A stretch of DNA of 64,000 nt. It comes from Flavobacteriaceae bacterium YJPT1-3 (GTDB lineage Bacteria > Bacteroidota > Bacteroidia > Flavobacteriales > Flavobacteriaceae). The stretch is from NCBI GenBank assembly GCA_029866965.1, contig CP123444.1, positions 1,095,501 to 1,159,500 on the forward strand, written 5' to 3'. A program made the translations under genes and the position numbers. Positions 14,895 to 24,505 of this stretch are shown here, one piece after another. Numbering within the stretch: the stretch's first letter is position 1; each line of letters opens with the position of its first letter. Under the pieces are notes generated by a model that worked only from the letters and a program-made list of their open reading frames with translations, was not told the origin of the DNA and ran no database searches.

Positions 14895-17597
14895 TCAATC
14901 CATCTCTTTTTCGATAAACGGAACGTTAATACTTAGCAGTTCTCGAAGTAGGTCTAACAACTGCTCCTGAAAGTGCTGTTGAATTTCAGTGGAAAGTAAA
15001 GGTTGTTTATTCACCCGCAGGCTTAGAAAACCAGCGCTCAAATTGCGAAAGGAGTAGATGCCTGCATAGCCTTCAGGAAATCCCTTCATTTGAGCATAGG
15101 TGAGTACCTGAAAGGCTTTTGCATGTTTCTTGTAGTCGGTAGTTAGCGCTTCCCAATCGTAGATATTCAATTCGCTTTGCTCCACTTTACCGGTTTTGTA
15201 GTCAATGATCCGTGGTATTCCGTCAAAGTGGTCCATGCGATCAACCGTTCCCTTAAGGAATATGGGATCTTGGAGGGCAGGCGCTTTGAAAGCCACCTTT
15301 AACTGTTGCTCCAGTCCTGATATGATAATCTCGTGCCCATCATCTACCAGTTTCTTTTCTAAAGCCAGGAAATTCTCTACAAAGCGTGCCGCCACATGTT
15401 GAATCAACAGGTTCTTGCCATAGAGTTCCTCCCGCCGACCGTACGTTTTGGTTAGGGATTCCTGAAGCACTTCCGGTAAATGTTCTTTAAAGTGTTTAAA
15501 GTCGTCGCGTTCTAAAGCCCGGCCCAGCGTGGGTTGGTACAAGGCCTCCAGGGTCTCATGAACAACGGTTCCCAGGGTATTGTGGGCAATGGTTTCTTCA
15601 ACTTCGGTAGGATCTTCAATCTGGAGGATGTAGCGTTTATAATAATCAATAGGATTACGAATGTAGGTGGTCAAAGCTGAAGGGGACAAGCCGTGAGCGG
15701 CATGCGCTTTGATTTTGGCCAGGATCTCCGGTGTTTTCTCGATGCGAATTAGCTCCTGGGATGGCGCATGAATAAGCGGCGCGGCTATGCTTTCGCGAAA
15801 GCGGTGTGCCTCCGGCCTATCTACAGCCATTTGCAGGATAAACCGACTTTTTTCACCACTATTGAGTCCGTCGGTTTTGGTGTTGTAAAGTAGATGGATG
15901 TTGGAAGCTCTTTGAAGCAATCTATAGAAGTGATACGTATAAACCGCATCCTTTTCTTTATAGGTAGGTAGACCGAATTCTTTTTTGAGGTCGTAAGGGA
16001 TATAGCTGTTCATGGTTTTACCCGCGGGCAGTGTCCCTTCATTTAGTGAGGCGATGATGACCGTTTCAAAATCCAGCGCTCTGGACTCCAGCATTCCCAT
16101 GATCTGTAGGCCCTGATAGGGATCCCCTCGAAAGTCGAGAGATTCTTCCCGGGCCACGGCTTCTCGATAAAATCGAAGGAGGGTTTTGAGATTGGACACC
16201 ACCGGATAGGTCTCCAGGGTGTTCAATAAGCGATTAAATACGCTATGAAAGGCGTACAGATACTCCAGCTCCAACAAGCGATTCTCTCGCTCGTAGTGAT
16301 CCTTTAGGGTCAGGATAAGCTGTTGGCATTGGCGTAAAGCATTTAGTGGATCTTTACCCCATGGCGTGAACAAAAGCTCAAGATCCGGCGCCAGGCCGAT
16401 GAGCTCTTCTGAGGTGAGAAAGACCTGGTTCCTTTCTGTTAAGTGGGTACGAATAGTAGGAAGGTGATCCTTAACTAAAATGCTTAACGAAGGGAGCTCA
16501 AGCACTCCTAGCAGATCCTTATAGTAGAAACCGCGCTCCCCGTAGGCTGCATGCATTTTTAAAAGATTATCAAATACCTGAGCCAGGGGGGTAGCGATCA
16601 GAGGCAGTCCCATGGTGATGTTGAGACGAGTCACATTTTCTGGAAGCGCATTGAGGACCGGAAGCAGAAGGGTCTCGTCACTCAAGACTAAAGCTGTATT
16701 TGATAATTGTTCTTCATCAAAAGAGCTTAGTAAATTACCGATGTATTTAGCCTGCCCTATCCCTCCAGCTATACCGGTCACTTCAATCGTTTTTGGGGTA
16801 CTAAAATGGGATCGTAGCCAGTGAAAATCATTTTTTTTGAAATAGGGCCAAGTGTTGGCGTAGTCTCTGAGGAAGTAAGAGGCATCATGGGCCTTATCTT
16901 CAAAAAAATAGCGATCGGTATCCCAGTAGATCGCTGCATTACCCCGCGCAAGGACTTCCTGTATCAATTGTTGTTCAGCCGTATTCAGGGCATTGAAACC
17001 GGCGAATACGTGATAGGTGTTCTCTTGCTGGTCGAGATAGCTGTTTATTTCTTCATAAGCCTTTCGGTAGGACAAGCCTTGATAGCCTTTGTTCTGCTCC
17101 AGTAGGCGCTCGACCAGTGTCTCGTAGAGTAGGGGAAGCTGACTCCAGAATTTCAGATAGTTTTGGATTAAGGAGCTCTCATCTTTCTGTTTTGACCAAT
17201 GCGCCTCTCCTTCTTTAATCGCGCTCAAATAATTGAATAGGCGAGAAGAATCAATGAGGTAGCGATCGAGCTCATTAAAATCATGAACCAAGGTTTGTGC
17301 CCAGGAGATAAAGGTTTCAAAATCTTCCGTTTCCTCTTTTGGAAGGGCTTCTGCATAGGTAGTATAAAAGGTGAATAAGAGTTCGAGATTGTTGACCGGG
17401 TGCAATCCAGAGATAGACTGGATAAACTCTTCAATACTGTAGATACGCGGCATGAAAGTGGGCTGAGTAAGCTTTCGCGAAAGCGCTTGTTGAAAGAAGG
17501 CACCCGCACGCTTACTGGGTAAGACGATGATCTGATCTTTTAGAGGCGAGGGGGCTTCAATGACTTGCTGAGCCACTTCTTCGAGAAATGTTACCAT
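14895..17597 (-). CDS. AddB-like PD-(D/E)XK nuclease/helicase-fold protein
   Basis: A 900-residue protein. The N terminus (FLEEVAQQVIEAPSPLKDQIIVLPSKRAGAFF) matches AddB-like inactivated helicase proteins; the C terminus carries the PD-(D/E)XK nuclease (GTVVHETLEALY, then GTVDRMDHFDGIPRIIDYKTGKVE with the catalytic D and DYK). It should pair with the AddA-like helicase 3 kb upstream to process double-strand breaks. No four-cysteine iron-staple is evident around the nuclease. Two exact palindrome copies fall inside it, encoding RFRES and LSRKL. Its ATG is 13 bases after a terminator hairpin. Confidence 0.82.
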   Translation of the reverse strand: MVTFLEEVAQQVIEAPSPLKDQIIVLPSKRAGAFFQQALSRKLTQPTFMPRIYSIEEFIQSISGLHPVNNLELLFTFYTTYAEALPKEETEDFETFISWAQTLVHDFNELDRYLIDSSRLFNYLSAIKEGEAHWSKQKDESSLIQNYLKFWSQLPLLYETLVERLLEQNKGYQGLSYRKAYEEINSYLDQQENTYHVFAGFNALNTAEQQLIQEVLARGNAAIYWDTDRYFFEDKAHDASYFLRDYANTWPYFKKNDFHWLRSHFSTPKTIEVTGIAGGIGQAKYIGNLLSSFDEEQLSNTALVLSDETLLLPVLNALPENVTRLNITMGLPLIATPLAQVFDNLLKMHAAYGERGFYYKDLLGVLELPSLSILVKDHLPTIRTHLTERNQVFLTSEELIGLAPDLELLFTPWGKDPLNALRQCQQLILTLKDHYERENRLLELEYLYAFHSVFNRLLNTLETYPVVSNLKTLLRFYREAVAREESLDFRGDPYQGLQIMGMLESRALDFETVIIASLNEGTLPAGKTMNSYIPYDLKKEFGLPTYKEKDAVYTYHFYRLLQRASNIHLLYNTKTDGLNSGEKSRFILQMAVDRPEAHRFRESIAAPLIHAPSQELIRIEKTPEILAKIKAHAAHGLSPSALTTYIRNPIDYYKRYILQIEDPTEVEETIAHNTLGTVVHETLEALYQPTLGRALERDDFKHFKEHLPEVLQESLTKTYGRREELYGKNLLIQHVAARFVENFLALEKKLVDDGHEIIISGLEQQLKVAFKAPALQDPIFLKGTVDRMDHFDGIPRIIDYKTGKVEQSELNIYDWEALTTDYKKHAKAFQVLTYAQMKGFPEGYAGIYSFRNLSAGFLSLRVNKQPLLSTEIQQHFQEQLLDLLRELLSINVPFIEKEMD
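15789..15802. repeat. HIP-like palindrome, copy in the AddB-like gene
   Basis: Exact GCTTTCGCGAAAGC, read on the minus strand as R-F-R-E-S. Confidence 0.85.
17471..17484. repeat. HIP-like palindrome, second copy in the AddB-like gene
   Basis: Exact GCTTTCGCGAAAGC, read on the minus strand as L-S-R-K-L near the N terminus, a different frame from the copy at 15789. Confidence 0.85.
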
Positions 17598-17610
17598 AGG
17601 GCTAAAATAA

Positions 17611-17638
17611 AAAACGTCCCGCTACTGCGGGACGTTTT
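17611..17638 (-). terminator. intrinsic terminator after ompA, abutting the next start
   Basis: Stem AAAACGTCCCGC / GCGGGACGTTTT with a 4-base loop; T-rich on both strands. It ends the ompA transcript but sits only 13 bases before the ATG of the AddB-like gene, whose promoter or readthrough must involve this hairpin. Confidence 0.88.
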
Positions 17639-17661
17639 CAACGTTTATCGTTTGTTGGAAA

Positions 17662-19041
17662 TTACTCCTTTACTAGATTAATTTCAACACGACGGTTTTG
17701 TTGTCTACCTGCTCTAGTGTTATTAGTAGCGATAGGACGAGCTTCACCGTATCCTTTAGAAGATAAGCGGAACTGGTCGATACCGTTCTCTACTAAGTAA
17801 TTCTTCACAGAAAGGGCGCGAGCATCAGATAACTTTTCGTTATATGCAGCGCTACCGGTGCTGTCTGTATGACCTTCAACAGTAAACTTAGCTGTTGGGT
17901 ACTCTTTAAGAATTTCAATGATATCACGTAGTACGGGCTCAGACTGTGCCTGGATAGAAGACTTGTTCAAGTCGAATAGGATAGTACGAGCGTACTCATT
18001 CAATTGCTTCTGAACTTCTTCAGTTACTTCAGGACATCCGTTGTTTGCCACAGTACCAGCAACTTCTGGACACTCATCATCTTTGTCTAATACACCGTCA
18101 CCATCTTTATCTAAGAATGGGCAACCGTTGTTAGATGCAGGACCTGCTTCGTTAGGACAGTTATCTTCAGAATCTTTGATTCCATCACCGTCAGCATCTG
18201 GGCAACCTTGAAGGGCAGCAACACCAGCTACAGTAGGACAAGCATCCTGAGGATCAGCGATACCGTCACCATCAGTGTCAGGACATCCGTTAAATTCAGC
18301 TAAACCAGCAGTAGTAGGACAAGCATCTTCAGAATCTTTGATTCCGTCACCGTCAGTGTCAGGGCATCCGTTGAATGCTTCTAGACCTGGAGTTTCAGGA
18401 CACTCATCATTTTTATCGTAGATGCCATCACCATCAGTATCTTTTCCTCCAAAAGAGAATCCAATACCTACTGTATGCTGCATGTGTTTTACGTAACGAT
18501 CTTCAAATGCATGTTTGTACATAGAAGATAAGTTAAGGTTAAGCGCTTCTGATAACCAGATGCGTAAACCTACAGTACCGTTAGCAGTACCGAAACTTGG
18601 ACGATCCTGGATGAAGGTGTAACCACCACCAATACCTAGGTAAGGGTCAAACCATCCACCATCTCCAAAAACTAAATCACGGAAGCTATAAGACAAACGA
18701 CCATCTACAGCGTAGTAAGTCAGTCCGTCACCAAGATCACGGTCACCAAGTTTTTCAATTTTATTTAAGGAACCGGTTACTCCAAATACGAAACCATCAC
18801 CAATGTAGCGATCAATGCTAAGTGAGGATACCGAAGGAAGGATGTTCCAGTGGTCATTTACATTGTAAAATTCGTCGAAGAATTCACCACGAAGTGGATC
18901 TTGCGCATCACCTACAGGGTAAGTGTCAACCGCGTTAATACCAATAGTGAAAGCCCACGGATTATCTTCGTCCTGCGCATTCGCAGTTCCCAGCGCGAGA
19001 ACAAAGAGTGAAGCGAATAGAAATCTGCTTAGATTTTTCAT
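17662..19041 (-). CDS. OmpA family outer membrane protein with thrombospondin type 3 repeats
   Basis: A 459-residue protein. It has a signal peptide of about 22 residues (ending GTANAQ), an N-terminal beta-barrel domain, four or five calcium-binding TSP3 repeats ([12 protein letters not shown]), and a C-terminal OmpA peptidoglycan-binding domain ([33 protein letters not shown]). It ties the outer membrane to peptidoglycan. A near-perfect Bacteroidota promoter lies just upstream and a strong terminator just downstream, so it is an independent and probably highly expressed unit. Confidence 0.93.
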   Translation of the reverse strand: MKNLSRFLFASLFVLALGTANAQDEDNPWAFTIGINAVDTYPVGDAQDPLRGEFFDEFYNVNDHWNILPSVSSLSIDRYIGDGFVFGVTGSLNKIEKLGDRDLGDGLTYYAVDGRLSYSFRDLVFGDGGWFDPYLGIGGGYTFIQDRPSFGTANGTVGLRIWLSEALNLNLSSMYKHAFEDRYVKHMQHTVGIGFSFGGKDTDGDGIYDKNDECPETPGLEAFNGCPDTDGDGIKDSEDACPTTAGLAEFNGCPDTDGDGIADPQDACPTVAGVAALQGCPDADGDGIKDSEDNCPNEAGPASNNGCPFLDKDGDGVLDKDDECPEVAGTVANNGCPEVTEEVQKQLNEYARTILFDLNKSSIQAQSEPVLRDIIEILKEYPTAKFTVEGHTDSTGSAAYNEKLSDARALSVKNYLVENGIDQFRLSSKGYGEARPIATNNTRAGRQQNRRVEINLVKE

Positions 19042-19073
19042 GTTTCTTAAGTAATTTTAAGTGTTAATTGCGA

Positions 19074-19104
19074 CAAAAGTAAGTTGTTAAAATTTATCAA
19101 CAAA
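19074..19104 (-). promoter_or_regulatory. Bacteroidota sigma-ABfr-type promoter of ompA
   Basis: On the minus strand TTTG is followed by 19 bases and TACTTTTG, matching the Bacteroidota -33 (TTTG) and -7 (TAnnTTTG) consensus. It lies 33 bases upstream of the ompA ATG. Confidence 0.75.
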
Positions 19105-19157
19105 GGTAAAAGTAATAAAATTTTACTAAACCCAGTTTTGGCGAAAGTAGCGCAATC

Positions 19158-20351
19158 CTAAAGGATTCCAAGCTTTTCCCCAACTTTTTTAAACGCATGT
19201 ATTGCTTTGTCCAAATGTTCCTGCTCGTGTGCCGCGGATAATTGAACCCGAATTCGCGCCTTCTCGCGCGGTACCACTGGAAAGAAAAAGCCAATAACAT
19301 AGATTCCTTCTTCCAGAAGGGCTTTAGCCATTTTCTGCGCCAATTTGGCGTCGTAGAGCATTACCGGTACAATGGCCGAGTCTCCTTCAATAATATCAAA
19401 ACCAGCCTCCCGCAATCCTTTTTTGAAATAAGCCGTATTGGACATGAGTTTGTCGCGAAGCGCAGTGTCCTTTTCCAACATCTCAAAAACTTTGATGCTG
19501 GCCCCTACGATAGCTGGTGCCAGCGAGTTAGAAAACAGGTAAGGTCTGGAGCGTTGTCTTAAAATCTCAATGATCTCTTTTTTGGCTGTGGTGTAGCCAC
19601 CCATAGCACCACCCAGGGCTTTCCCAAGGGTTCCGGTAATGATATCAATGCGACCCATAACCCCTTTTTCTTCTAAGGTACCCCGTCCAGTTTCCCCGAT
19701 GAATCCCGTGGCATGGCACTCATCAATCATCACCAAGGCGTCGTAATCATCGGCCAGATCGCATATTTTATCCAGAGGAGCGACCAGTCCGTCCATTGAA
19801 AACACCCCATCGGTTACGATGATCTTATGACGGGCGCCGTCAGCCTGGGCCTGTTTGAGCTGTTTTTCCAGATCTCCCATGTCATTATTGGCATAGCGGT
19901 AACGCATGGCCTTACACAAGCGAACCCCGTCAATAATGGAGGCGTGATTTAAGGAGTCAGAAATAATTGCATCTTCCTTGCCAAGTAGAGGTTCAAACAC
20001 CCCCCCGTTGGCATCAAAGGCAGCCGCATAGAGAATAGTGTCTTCTGTGCCGTAAAATTGAGCGATCTTGGCTTCCAGTTCTTTGTGGATGTCTTGGGTT
20101 CCGCAAATAAAGCGCACGCTGCTCATTCCGAAGCCGTGACTGTCTAAGGTATCCTTAGCAGCCTGAACAACTTCAGGATGCGAAGAGAGTCCCAAATAAT
20201 TGTTGGCGCAGAAATTAATGACCTCCTGGCCGTCCTGCAGGCGGATCACCGCATCCTGAGGGGAGACGATAATACGCTCTTCCTTATACAGTCCCGCTTC
20301 TTTGATAGCGTCTAATTCTTCTTGTAAGTGATTTTTAATGCTTCCGTACAT
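19158..20351 (-). CDS. kbl: glycine C-acetyltransferase (2-amino-3-ketobutyrate CoA ligase)
   Basis: A 397-residue PLP enzyme of the alpha-oxoamine synthase family. Visible motifs: [59 protein letters not shown] and the Schiff-base lysine in [15 protein letters not shown]. It cleaves 2-amino-3-ketobutyrate to glycine and acetyl-CoA in threonine breakdown. A related family member (SPT or KAPA synthase) is less likely, given length and motif fit. It lies 24 bases after the AddA-like gene on the same strand. Confidence 0.9.
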   Translation of the reverse strand: MYGSIKNHLQEELDAIKEAGLYKEERIIVSPQDAVIRLQDGQEVINFCANNYLGLSSHPEVVQAAKDTLDSHGFGMSSVRFICGTQDIHKELEAKIAQFYGTEDTILYAAAFDANGGVFEPLLGKEDAIISDSLNHASIIDGVRLCKAMRYRYANNDMGDLEKQLKQAQADGARHKIIVTDGVFSMDGLVAPLDKICDLADDYDALVMIDECHATGFIGETGRGTLEEKGVMGRIDIITGTLGKALGGAMGGYTTAKKEIIEILRQRSRPYLFSNSLAPAIVGASIKVFEMLEKDTALRDKLMSNTAYFKKGLREAGFDIIEGDSAIVPVMLYDAKLAQKMAKALLEEGIYVIGFFFPVVPREKARIRVQLSAAHEQEHLDKAIHAFKKVGEKLGIL

Positions 20352-20375
20352 GGATAAATTTTTTGCAAAGATACT

Positions 20376-23300
20376 TTATGCCAGAGAACGCACCTCAACT
20401 CCTTCATTGATATAAATAAGATACTTTTTACTCACCTTGAGCCCCATTTGCTGGAGGATGCTACCGTAATTATCGATTTGCCATTGGTGTTCTTCGCGCG
20501 GGATCCCGGTTTTATAATCGATCAGGATGGTCTCGCCGGAGGCCAGGACTTCTACCCGATCGGGAATTTGGAGTTGGCCTGATGCATCCAGGATGGGCCG
20601 CTCATTATAAATGGTGCTGTCGGAACGAAATGCCTCGTTCAGGACGGGATGTTGAACGAGTTCTGTTACGCTTTCGCGAAAGCGTTCTCGATCTGAAGAT
20701 CGGATCAGGCCGGAAGATTCAGCCTCGTCCAGGGCAAAGGGAATATCCTCACGTCCTCGGATCAAGGCCATTAACTCGTGCATGACATTACCCCGTTCGA
20801 CTGCGGCCATACGGGCTCCATCCCAGAGCAGTCTGGCTTTTAGAACGATCTGTAATTCGTGGGCTTCTCGACTGGTGGAGATCTGAGGGATTGGAATGAC
20901 CGGGGTCGCCTCCACTTCGTTTTTGGAAAATGGCCGCGGATCACCCCAGGAAATGGTCAATCCGGCTTGGGGTTCTTTACCCTCCTGCTCAGCAAACTGT
21001 CCCAATAGTTCTGCATTGGTTTTGGAAGGATCATTTTTACTGGTGTTGATTTCTGTAATGATGTGTAATTGCTCGGCAGCTCGCGTTAAGCCTACATAAA
21101 GTACATTCAAGTTGTCCAGCTGCAACTGTTCGATGCGTTCCCGGTATAATTCAGCAGTTTGCTCGTTCAGCTCGGCCATTTGGGAGGAATGACTGATCAG
21201 GAGATGATCAAAATGGCTTAATTCCTCTTCCTCGGGCGCGTACCAATGATGGCCATTACTCTCTGTCAATAATTTATCGTTGACATAGGGGTAAATGACT
21301 ACGGGAAATTCCAGTCCTTTCGATTTATGGATGGTTAACAATTGGACGGCCTCTTTATTCTCTAGATTGGGGATGCTGAGCTTATCTTCATTTTCCTTCC
21401 AGTACTCCAAAAAATCTCGGGAGTTCCCTTTAGACTGTTTGCTGAAATCGTGAATTTCCTCCAGTAAGAATTGCAGGTATCCATCACCGTGTTGATTCAA
21501 TCGAAATGACCTGATCAAATACTCAACACCTTCATAAAAAGGGAGCGACTCGAAGATTTGACCCTGGCAAGAGAAGCCCAGGTCTTCCAGCTGGTGAAAA
21601 AATTTGTCGGTGCTCAGGTGAACAGCCCTATTCATAAACGTGTGATATTCGGCTCCCGTATACTTCAAGAGGGTGTTGGCCAGATAATGGGCCACTGCAA
21701 ATGTATAAGCGGCAGTATCGGGCCGATCGAACAGTTGCAAGAGGTCCAGAATGAATACGACTTCCGGTGAATTTCTGAGCAGTAAACTTTCTGCGGAAAC
21801 GACAGGGATACCTTGCTGCTGCAGGTACTCTGCCATGATGGTGGCCTGCTTGTTTCTTCTTATGAGGATACAGAGATCTTTTGGTTGATATCCTTGTTTT
21901 AGGACTTCTTGAATTCGTTGCAGTACTGCCTGACCATAGCGTTCATCAAGGGATTGTTCTTCGTGCTCCTCGATCCAGCTCAGCGACACATAACCTTCCT
22001 TTCCTATCCCATGTTGTTGTTGACTGTCCTTTAAATATTGTGTTGCATAGTTGGGATTAATCATTTGCCCAGCCACAAAAGAAAAGAAGCGATTGTTGAA
22101 TTGTACAATAGCAGAACCACTTCGGTAATTGGTTTCTAATGCGCTCAGCTTAAAGTCAGGATTTGAAAAGGGAGAGATGCCGGAGGCGAGTTCCATGAAC
22201 TGGCTCACATCCCCACCCCGAAAACGATAAATGGCTTGTTTTGGATCGCCCACCAGAAATAGACTATGATCCATCCCTCCTGAATTTCCGGTAGCCAATG
22301 CATGATCGATAAGCGGTATCAGATTATGCCATTGCAATTTGGAAGTGTCCTGAAATTCGTCTACGAAATAGTGCTTGTAACGCTCCCCAAGGCGCTCATA
22401 AATAAAAGGAACCGGTTCATCGGCGATCACTTCAAAAATGTGTTTATAAAAATCACTGACAAACAGAATGCTTTCTTCATTTTTGAGGGTCTCCAGCTGT
22501 TTAGCAATGGCCTTCAATACGGCAAGGGGGGTAAGGTGGCGGAGCAGTTGCTCCTGTAGCCATAACTTTTTGAGCGTAGCGATGATGGCATTGAAGCGCG
22601 TGACAAGCTCAGGAGCGATCTGATCAATCTGTGCCTTGTCCGCCTCGGCTAGCGATTTGTTGTAAAAAGGGGCTTCTCCTAAATTACGAACCCAGGCGGC
22701 TTGTAGATTGAGTTCAAACGTTCCCTGGGTAAGATTCTGGAGATTATTGGGGAAGGTTTGTCGTGTAAAATGCTTTCGCGGAATACCCTTCTGATCCATT
22801 AGATTGAGTAAAGCCTGACTTTCTTTTTGAATGTTGGCTCTTTGTTTGTTAATGCTTTTTTGCACCGTCGATTTAAGGGTTAAGAACTCGGAGAGACTTT
22901 TATTCTTCAGTTGTTCTACCCGTAGATAATCATTTTCATTCTGGAGGAGCCCACCAATATTGATCAGGTCATAAGTAATGTTCCAGCTCTTGTCGTCATC
23001 AGTTTTTTGTAAGGCAAAATCAATAAGGATATTGGTTAGTTCTTCCTCCTGACCTATTTGTTCCAGCAATTGATCGATCGCTTTTTCCAGAATCTGACCA
23101 GATTTTAGTTCCACTTCAAAATGCTGCGGCAAGCCCAGATCTCGGGCAAAAGTGCGCACAATACGTTGGGTGAAAGCATCGATGGTCAACACATCAAAGG
23201 CAGCGTAATTGTGCAACAGTGTTTTTAGAATGCGTTGAGCTTGTTGATGAATAGTCTCTGCAGAAAGTCCGGTACGCTCTTGTATGGAGTCAAAAAGCGG

Positions 23301-23528
23301 ATTGTTAGTTTCAAAAATCGACTCCTGGCTAAAGGCATGGAGGCTTTTGATGATACGCTCTTTCATTTCTCCTACCGCCTTATTGGTAAAGGTGATGGCC
23401 AGGATACTTTTAAAGTGATAGGGATCTTCGCTTAGAAATAGCAGGGCTAAATATTCGCGAACGAGAGCAAAGGTTTTACCGGTTCCTGCAGAGGCATTGA
23501 AAATGGTAAAGGCATGGTGTTTAGGCAT
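20376..23528 (-). CDS. AddA-like UvrD/Rep helicase with C-terminal nuclease
   Basis: A 1050-residue protein from ATG 23528 (MPKHHAFTIFNASAGTGKTF). SF1 helicase motifs are all present: Walker A ASAGTGKT, motif II VDEFQDTS, motif III GDPKQAIYRFRGGD, motif V LLTIHKSKGLEFP and motif VI VLYVGLTRAAEQ. The C-terminal nuclease motif is LIDYKTGIPREEHQWQIDNYG. With the AddB-like protein it should form an AddAB-type double-strand break resection enzyme. A full palindrome copy at 20670 encodes RFRES. Confidence 0.88.
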   Translation of the reverse strand: MPKHHAFTIFNASAGTGKTFALVREYLALLFLSEDPYHFKSILAITFTNKAVGEMKERIIKSLHAFSQESIFETNNPLFDSIQERTGLSAETIHQQAQRILKTLLHNYAAFDVLTIDAFTQRIVRTFARDLGLPQHFEVELKSGQILEKAIDQLLEQIGQEEELTNILIDFALQKTDDDKSWNITYDLINIGGLLQNENDYLRVEQLKNKSLSEFLTLKSTVQKSINKQRANIQKESQALLNLMDQKGIPRKHFTRQTFPNNLQNLTQGTFELNLQAAWVRNLGEAPFYNKSLAEADKAQIDQIAPELVTRFNAIIATLKKLWLQEQLLRHLTPLAVLKAIAKQLETLKNEESILFVSDFYKHIFEVIADEPVPFIYERLGERYKHYFVDEFQDTSKLQWHNLIPLIDHALATGNSGGMDHSLFLVGDPKQAIYRFRGGDVSQFMELASGISPFSNPDFKLSALETNYRSGSAIVQFNNRFFSFVAGQMINPNYATQYLKDSQQQHGIGKEGYVSLSWIEEHEEQSLDERYGQAVLQRIQEVLKQGYQPKDLCILIRRNKQATIMAEYLQQQGIPVVSAESLLLRNSPEVVFILDLLQLFDRPDTAAYTFAVAHYLANTLLKYTGAEYHTFMNRAVHLSTDKFFHQLEDLGFSCQGQIFESLPFYEGVEYLIRSFRLNQHGDGYLQFLLEEIHDFSKQSKGNSRDFLEYWKENEDKLSIPNLENKEAVQLLTIHKSKGLEFPVVIYPYVNDKLLTESNGHHWYAPEEEELSHFDHLLISHSSQMAELNEQTAELYRERIEQLQLDNLNVLYVGLTRAAEQLHIITEINTSKNDPSKTNAELLGQFAEQEGKEPQAGLTISWGDPRPFSKNEVEATPVIPIPQISTSREAHELQIVLKARLLWDGARMAAVERGNVMHELMALIRGREDIPFALDEAESSGLIRSSDRERFRESVTELVQHPVLNEAFRSDSTIYNERPILDASGQLQIPDRVEVLASGETILIDYKTGIPREEHQWQIDNYGSILQQMGLKVSKKYLIYINEGVEVRSLA
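20670..20683. repeat. HIP-like palindrome, copy in the AddA-like gene
   Basis: Exact GCTTTCGCGAAAGC; with one more matching base on each side (CG...CG) it is a 16-base palindrome. Read on the minus strand as R-F-R-E-S. A degenerate half copy lies at 22772. Confidence 0.85.
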
Positions 23529-23714
23529 GCAGCTAAAATACAAAAGGGGGAGTGTCGATCCATCAAAATTTGGGGCCAATGTATGGTTGACAGGTCTGGT
23601 TTTGGAGACAGTCTTTGTTTGCGTTGGATTTATAACATTTCTTTATCATAAATGGAACTTCTAATACTTAAATTTGATAGACAAACGTTTAACTAAATCA
23701 AAAATCAAGAACAT

Positions 23715-24323
23715 ATGTCATTCGAATTACCAAAACTACCTTATGCTTACGATGCCCTGGAGCCGCACATCGATGCGCGGACCATGGAAATCCATCACAG
23801 CAAGCACCATAATGGATATACTACCAAATTGAATAATGCCGTAGAAGGAACGGATCTGGAAGGAAAGACGATCGAAAATATTTTGATCAATCTGGACATG
23901 TCTAATTCAGCGGTACGCAATAATGGGGGAGGATTTTATAACCACCGATTATTTTGGAACGTCATGTCACCGGACGGAGGAGGAAATCCATCTGGACCTC
24001 TCGCAGAAGCCATCAATAAAGCTTACGGTTCTTTCGAGGCATTCAAGGATAAGTTCAGCTCCGCTGCTGGAAGCCAATTTGGATCCGGTTGGGCCTGGTT
24101 GTGTGTACATGAAGGCGGTAAAGTGGAAGTATGTTCTACACCAAATCAGGATAATCCCCTCATGCCGGGAGTAGGCTGTGGCGGTACACCTATATTGGGT
24201 ATCGATGTTTGGGAACATGCGTATTATCTAAATTACCAGAACCGCAGACCCGATTATATTGACGCATTTTTTAATGTCATCAATTGGGAAGAAGTCGGAA
24301 AACGCTATGCTCAGCACAAATAA
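23715..24323 (+). CDS. sodA: superoxide dismutase, Fe/Mn type
   Basis: A 202-residue protein with all four metal ligands in context: [12 protein letters not shown] (first His), FYNHRLFW (second His) and [20 protein letters not shown] (Asp and third His). The GSGWAWL segment before the Asp is standard. It converts superoxide to oxygen and hydrogen peroxide in the cytoplasm. Mn versus Fe cannot be settled by eye. It is monocistronic, with a -7-like TAAATTTG at 23669 and a strong terminator after it. Confidence 0.95.
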   Translation: MSFELPKLPYAYDALEPHIDARTMEIHHSKHHNGYTTKLNNAVEGTDLEGKTIENILINLDMSNSAVRNNGGGFYNHRLFWNVMSPDGGGNPSGPLAEAINKAYGSFEAFKDKFSSAAGSQFGSGWAWLCVHEGGKVEVCSTPNQDNPLMPGVGCGGTPILGIDVWEHAYYLNYQNRRPDYIDAFFNVINWEEVGKRYAQHK

Positions 24324-24341
24324 GCGCTGTTGAAATTGAAG

Positions 24342-24374
24342 AAAAAAAATGCCTCCAGCGGGGGCATTTTTTTT
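24342..24374 (+). terminator. intrinsic terminator after sodA
   Basis: Stem of about 15 bp, AAAAAAAATGCCTCC / GGGGGCATTTTTTTT, with a 3-base loop and a T run, 19 bases after the stop codon. Confidence 0.88.
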
Positions 24375-24505
24375 GGAATGGAGTCTTAAATTATCGCGAT
24401 GGGGTTTTTTAGCGCGTCGTTTGTTGTAGTAGAGCAAACATCCTTAGGTCGAGCAACTCATTGGTTGAGGGAGCTTCTTATAGATAAATTAATGCCTTTT
24501 TGATT

